Source of the DNA: Candidatus Altarchaeota archaeon
Lineage (GTDB): Archaea; Altiarchaeota; Altiarchaeia; IMC4; QMZM01
Assembly: GCA_016931955.1 (NCBI GenBank)
Contig: JAFGDV010000028.1
Coordinates: 1-25,656, forward strand
DNA length: 25,656 bases
Reading direction: 5' to 3'
Both the position numbers and the translations under genes were made by a program. This document shows, in pieces, positions 23,243 through 25,656 of the stretch (position 1 is the first letter of the stretch; each line of letters starts with the position of its first letter). Below the pieces are notes generated by a model, which had not been told where the DNA came from, did no database searches, and was given only the letters and a program-made list of their open reading frames with translations.

Positions 23243-24292
23243 ATGATAAGGCTGCGAACAAGAAACCTGACGCGAGATTCTCCGCCCTTTGTAATCGCTG
23301 AGATAGGCAACAACCACCAAGGAAGCCTGAAGAACGCCATAGAGCTTGTGAAGACCGCCAAGTTCTGCGGGGCCGACGCGGTCAAGTTCCAGAAGAGAAC
23401 TAACATTAAGCTTTACACAAAACACCTATACAATCAATTGTATGACAATCCAGACAGTTTCGGGGAAACATACGGAAAACATCGCGAGGCCTTGGAACTT
23501 TCACTGGATGAATTCATCGAACTAAAGAAGTATACAGAAGACCTAGGTCTCGAGTTCATGTGCACTGCCTTTGATTTTGATGCCGTCGATTTCCTTGAGG
23601 GCATAGGATTACACAGCTACAAGATAGCCTCAGGCGACCTGACTTCTCTACCATTAATCGAATACGTCGCCAAGCTGGGCAAACCCATATTCATTTCAAC
23701 GGGCGCCGCAACCTTGGAGGAGGTACACACCGCCTATAAGACGGTCCTGGAATACCACGACCAGATCTGCATAATGCAATGCACTGCTTCCTATCCCGCA
23801 GACTATGAGATCCTTAACCTCAACGTCATAAAAACATATCTCGAAGAATTCCCGGAGGCCATAATAGGGTACTCAGGACATGACACCGGCGTTTTAGCCA
23901 CCTCAATCGCTAGGATGCTCGGCGCCACGGTCTTCGAGAAACACTTTACCATGAACAGGGCTTGGAAGGGGACAGACCACAAGTTCAGCCTAGAGCCCCG
24001 TGGCCTGCAGGTAGTAGTAAGGGATCTGAAGAGAATCAGCCAAATACTTGGATCGCACGAAAAACAGACACTTGACGTGGAGAAAAACGCCAAGATCAAG
24101 ATGGGTAAAAGCATATATTATTCAAGAGACCTTAAGGCGGGAACGGTGCTCTCAGAAAGAGACATAAACATCAAATGCCCATTCAAGGAAGTGCCTGCTT
24201 CTGATTTCAAAAGATTCATAGGCAAGAAAATCCTGGTCGACGTTGAAGAAGACGATGCTCTGGAGTACTCTCACTTCAAAGGTTTATCATGA
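23243..24292 (+). CDS. NeuB-family sialic-acid-like synthase (second copy)
   Basis: A 349-residue PEP-condensing synthase. FVIAEIGNNHQGSLKNAIEL, DAVKFQKR, then FGETYGKHREALELS, IGYSGHDTG and EKHFTMNRAWKGTDH mark the NeuB barrel. The C-terminal SAF domain (about 290-347) lacks the Arg-Pro-Gly motif kept by the first copy, having CPFKEVPASDF there, so the substrate contact from the partner subunit must differ. It overlaps the HAD phosphatase gene by 4 bases. Together they suggest a route through a 9-phosphorylated sugar acid (Neu5Ac-9-P or KDN-9-P type), unlike the operon at 16827-23062. Exact substrate unknown. Confidence 0.85.
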   Translation: MIRLRTRNLTRDSPPFVIAEIGNNHQGSLKNAIELVKTAKFCGADAVKFQKRTNIKLYTKHLYNQLYDNPDSFGETYGKHREALELSLDEFIELKKYTEDLGLEFMCTAFDFDAVDFLEGIGLHSYKIASGDLTSLPLIEYVAKLGKPIFISTGAATLEEVHTAYKTVLEYHDQICIMQCTASYPADYEILNLNVIKTYLEEFPEAIIGYSGHDTGVLATSIARMLGATVFEKHFTMNRAWKGTDHKFSLEPRGLQVVVRDLKRISQILGSHEKQTLDVEKNAKIKMGKSIYYSRDLKAGTVLSERDINIKCPFKEVPASDFKRFIGKKILVDVEEDDALEYSHFKGLS

Positions 24293-24783
24293 AAGCAGAT
24301 TACCGAAAGATAAAGCTTTTTGCCATGGACTTCGACGGCGTATTGACAGACAACTTTGTCTACGTCAGCGACGAAGGAAGAGAATTCGTGAGATGCACTC
24401 GCGCAGACGGCATAGGGTTGCAGAAACTCAGAAGCCATGGGATCGAACTGCTTGTTCTCTCAACAGAAGAAAACTCTGTTGTATCCAAGAGATGTGAGAA
24501 ACTCAACCTAAAATATTTTCACGGAGTCAAAAACAAGGCCGACTTCTTGAGAGAATACATAGAGAAAAAAGGCATTAGACCAGAGAATGTGGCCTTTGTT
24601 GGAAACGACGAAAACGATCTGGATGTCCTGAAGATCGTTGGATTCCCATTCGTTGCGGGTGACTCTCATCCCAACGTGAAGAACGTAGCAAAATATGTGA
24701 CAAAAAAATCAGGCGGAACGGGCGCTGTAAGGGAAATATGCGATTTGATAGATGACTCCTTTGGGGGTGGGGTTGATGAGTAA
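24289..24783 (+). CDS. KdsC-like HAD phosphatase
   Basis: A 164-residue C0-type HAD phosphatase with motif I DFDGVLTD (nucleophile Asp14, acid Asp16), motif II Ser/Thr in VLSTEE, motif III Lys in VKNKADF and motif IV GNDENDLD, ending SGGTGAVREICDLI as in KdsC. KdsC removes phosphate from Kdo-8-P; homologues next to or fused with sialic-acid genes take phosphate from 9-phosphorylated nonulosonic acids. No KdsA-type synthase is present, and the 4-base overlap with the NeuB-family gene supports the 9-phosphate reading. Probably a tetramer, as others of the family. Confidence 0.87.
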   Translation: MKADYRKIKLFAMDFDGVLTDNFVYVSDEGREFVRCTRADGIGLQKLRSHGIELLVLSTEENSVVSKRCEKLNLKYFHGVKNKADFLREYIEKKGIRPENVAFVGNDENDLDVLKIVGFPFVAGDSHPNVKNVAKYVTKKSGGTGAVREICDLIDDSFGGGVDE

Positions 24784-25597
24784 ATACAAAAACACGCTCT
24801 TCGACCTCAGCGGGGAAATCGCTGTAGTAACAGGTGGGATGGGACAACTGGGTGCGCAGTTCTCTCTTGTATTGATGGATGCTGGCGCAAAAGTTGCTAT
24901 ACTAGACATCACAGACAAAACATTAAACAATAGGCTGAGAAAAGCAATTGATTCTGAAGAAATAATGCTCATAAAAGCGGACATCACAGACAAAAACGAG
25001 GTCAAGGATGTCGCCGAAAAAATCAAAAGAGAACTTGGCATCCCAACTATTTTGGTCAACAACGCCGCATTGGATTCTCCACCCAACGCTTCCGCAGAAG
25101 AAAACGGGCCCTTTGAGTCTTATCCAGAGGAGTCATGGGATAAGGTCTTGGATGTCAACCTGAAGGGGGTATTTCTTATGTCGCAGGTCTTCGGCGGGGA
25201 AATGGCGAAAAAAGGTAAAGGCAGCATCATAAACATTTCCTCTGTCTATGGCATGGTTTCACCGAACCAGAGGATATATGAGTACAGGCATCGGGGAGAT
25301 AAAAAATTCTATAAGCCCGTCGCCTACTCAGTCTCCAAGTCGGGGATATACAATTTCACAAGGTATCTCGCCACTTACTGGGCTAAGAAAAACGTTAGAG
25401 TAAACACCCTCACCCTCGGAGGGGTGTTCAATAACCAAGACAACCAGTTTCTGGAGAATTACTGCGGTATCGTGCCCAAAGGCAGGATGGCGAAAGAAGA
25501 TGAATACAACGGAGCTGTGTTGTTTCTTGCTTCTATTGCCTCAGAATACATGACAGGCTCTAACCTGGTCATAGACGGCGGCTGGACCATCATTTAA
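24776..25597 (+). CDS. SDR-family oxidoreductase of a nonulosonic acid cluster (PtmA-like)
   Basis: About 273 residues from the ATG at 24776, chosen because GGGGGTGGGG precedes it by a few bases and because the family's LFDLSG start follows; it overlaps the HAD stop by 8 bases. Classical short-chain dehydrogenase: TGGMGQLG (19-26) binds the cofactor, NNAALDS follows, the catalytic Ser is in INISSVYG, and Tyr and Lys are in AYSVSKSG. The end is MTGSNLVIDGGWTII. Such SDRs accompany legionaminic and sialic acid genes (PtmA of Campylobacter is one). The likely substrate is a hexose or hexosamine precursor. Co-transcribed with synthase and phosphatase; more genes probably follow past the window. 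Confidence 0.78.
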   Translation: MSKYKNTLFDLSGEIAVVTGGMGQLGAQFSLVLMDAGAKVAILDITDKTLNNRLRKAIDSEEIMLIKADITDKNEVKDVAEKIKRELGIPTILVNNAALDSPPNASAEENGPFESYPEESWDKVLDVNLKGVFLMSQVFGGEMAKKGKGSIINISSVYGMVSPNQRIYEYRHRGDKKFYKPVAYSVSKSGIYNFTRYLATYWAKKNVRVNTLTLGGVFNNQDNQFLENYCGIVPKGRMAKEDEYNGAVLFLASIASEYMTGSNLVIDGGWTII

Positions 25598-25611
25598 AAA
25601 AAAATAAACTT

Positions 25612-25631
25612 CCCCGCCCTGAAGGGCGGGG
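25612..25631. repeat. Perfect GC-rich inverted repeat near window end
   Basis: CCCCGCCC (25612-25619), loop TGAA, GGGCGGGG (25624-25631): eight G-C pairs with no mismatch, 15 bases after the SDR stop and an A-run. It resembles hairpins found at the ends of IS200/IS605-type elements and next to tnpB genes, but no transposase is visible before the window ends. It could also be a 3'-end RNA structure for the operon. The following 25 bases are AT-rich without a gene. Confidence 0.5.
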
Positions 25632-25656
25632 TATTATGTAATTAAAAATGTGTCAA

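Noticed and set aside
24289-24783. True KdsC (Kdo-8-phosphate phosphatase) in a Kdo pathway.
   Set aside because: No Kdo-8-P synthase or arabinose-5-P isomerase is seen; the direct partner is a NeuB-family synthase.
423-25656. Nine-base repeat atgtgtcaa at 423-431 and at the last nine bases of the window.
   Set aside because: Too short to mean anything over 25 kb, with no further similarity on either side.
1-25656. CRISPR arrays, restriction, toxin-antitoxin or other defence genes.
   Set aside because: No spaced direct repeats and no such protein signatures were found; the accessory content is all glycan biosynthesis.

Overview
The window is archaeal. It carries a tRNA-Arg gene with a 22-nt intron bounded by a bulge-helix-bulge fold, a 3' end without encoded CCA, TATA (box A) elements 20-30 nt before many first genes, and very tight operons with ATGA overlaps. 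The phylum cannot be fixed from the sequence alone. Nearly everything after position 765 is a surface-glycan (N-glycan, S-layer glycan or capsule type) biosynthesis locus.

Layout. (1) 1-482: intron-bearing tRNA-Arg(GCG) on the minus strand, preceded by a stranded second copy of its 5' half, a GC-rich hairpin and a run of back-to-back perfect hairpins. (2) 483-731: a small BofA-family membrane protein. (3) 765-6926 (+): GT2 glycosyltransferase with a membrane tail, asparagine-synthase-type amidotransferase, two SAM methyltransferases and a large GT-C-like membrane protein. (4) 10875-6932 (-): operon wbpD-wbpE-wbpB-wbpA-like. (5) 11008-15128 (+): GT4 glycosyltransferase, wbpI-like UDP-sugar 2-epimerase and a second amidotransferase; a separately promoted GT-B-fold surface-carbohydrate protein follows at 15215-16837. 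(6) 23062-16827 (-): an eight-gene nonulosonic (pseudaminic-type) acid operon: pseB, cupin, pseC, methylase, CMP-sugar synthetase, NeuB-family synthase, PseH-like GNAT, endonuclease-IV-like TIM barrel. (7) 23243-25597 (+): a second NeuB-family synthase, a KdsC-like HAD phosphatase and an SDR dehydrogenase, followed by a perfect GC hairpin near the window edge.

How the genes fit together. Blocks 4 and 5 supply a full set of enzyme types (C6 dehydrogenase, C3 dehydrogenase, C3 aminotransferase, N-acetyltransferase, C2 epimerase) for making UDP-2,3-diacetamido-2,3-dideoxy-mannuronic acid from UDP-GlcNAc. The AsnB-like proteins could amidate uronic carboxylates. Block 6 supplies PseB, PseC, a PseH-like enzyme, a synthase and a CMP activator, but no recognisable PseG (the UDP-sugar hydrolase). 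Instead it ends with a TIM-barrel protein that keeps all nine metal-ligand positions of endonuclease IV, which makes it a candidate for the missing hydrolase. Block 7 looks like a separate, phosphorylated-intermediate sialic-acid-like route. The glycosyltransferases and the GT-C-like membrane protein would assemble and transfer the glycan.
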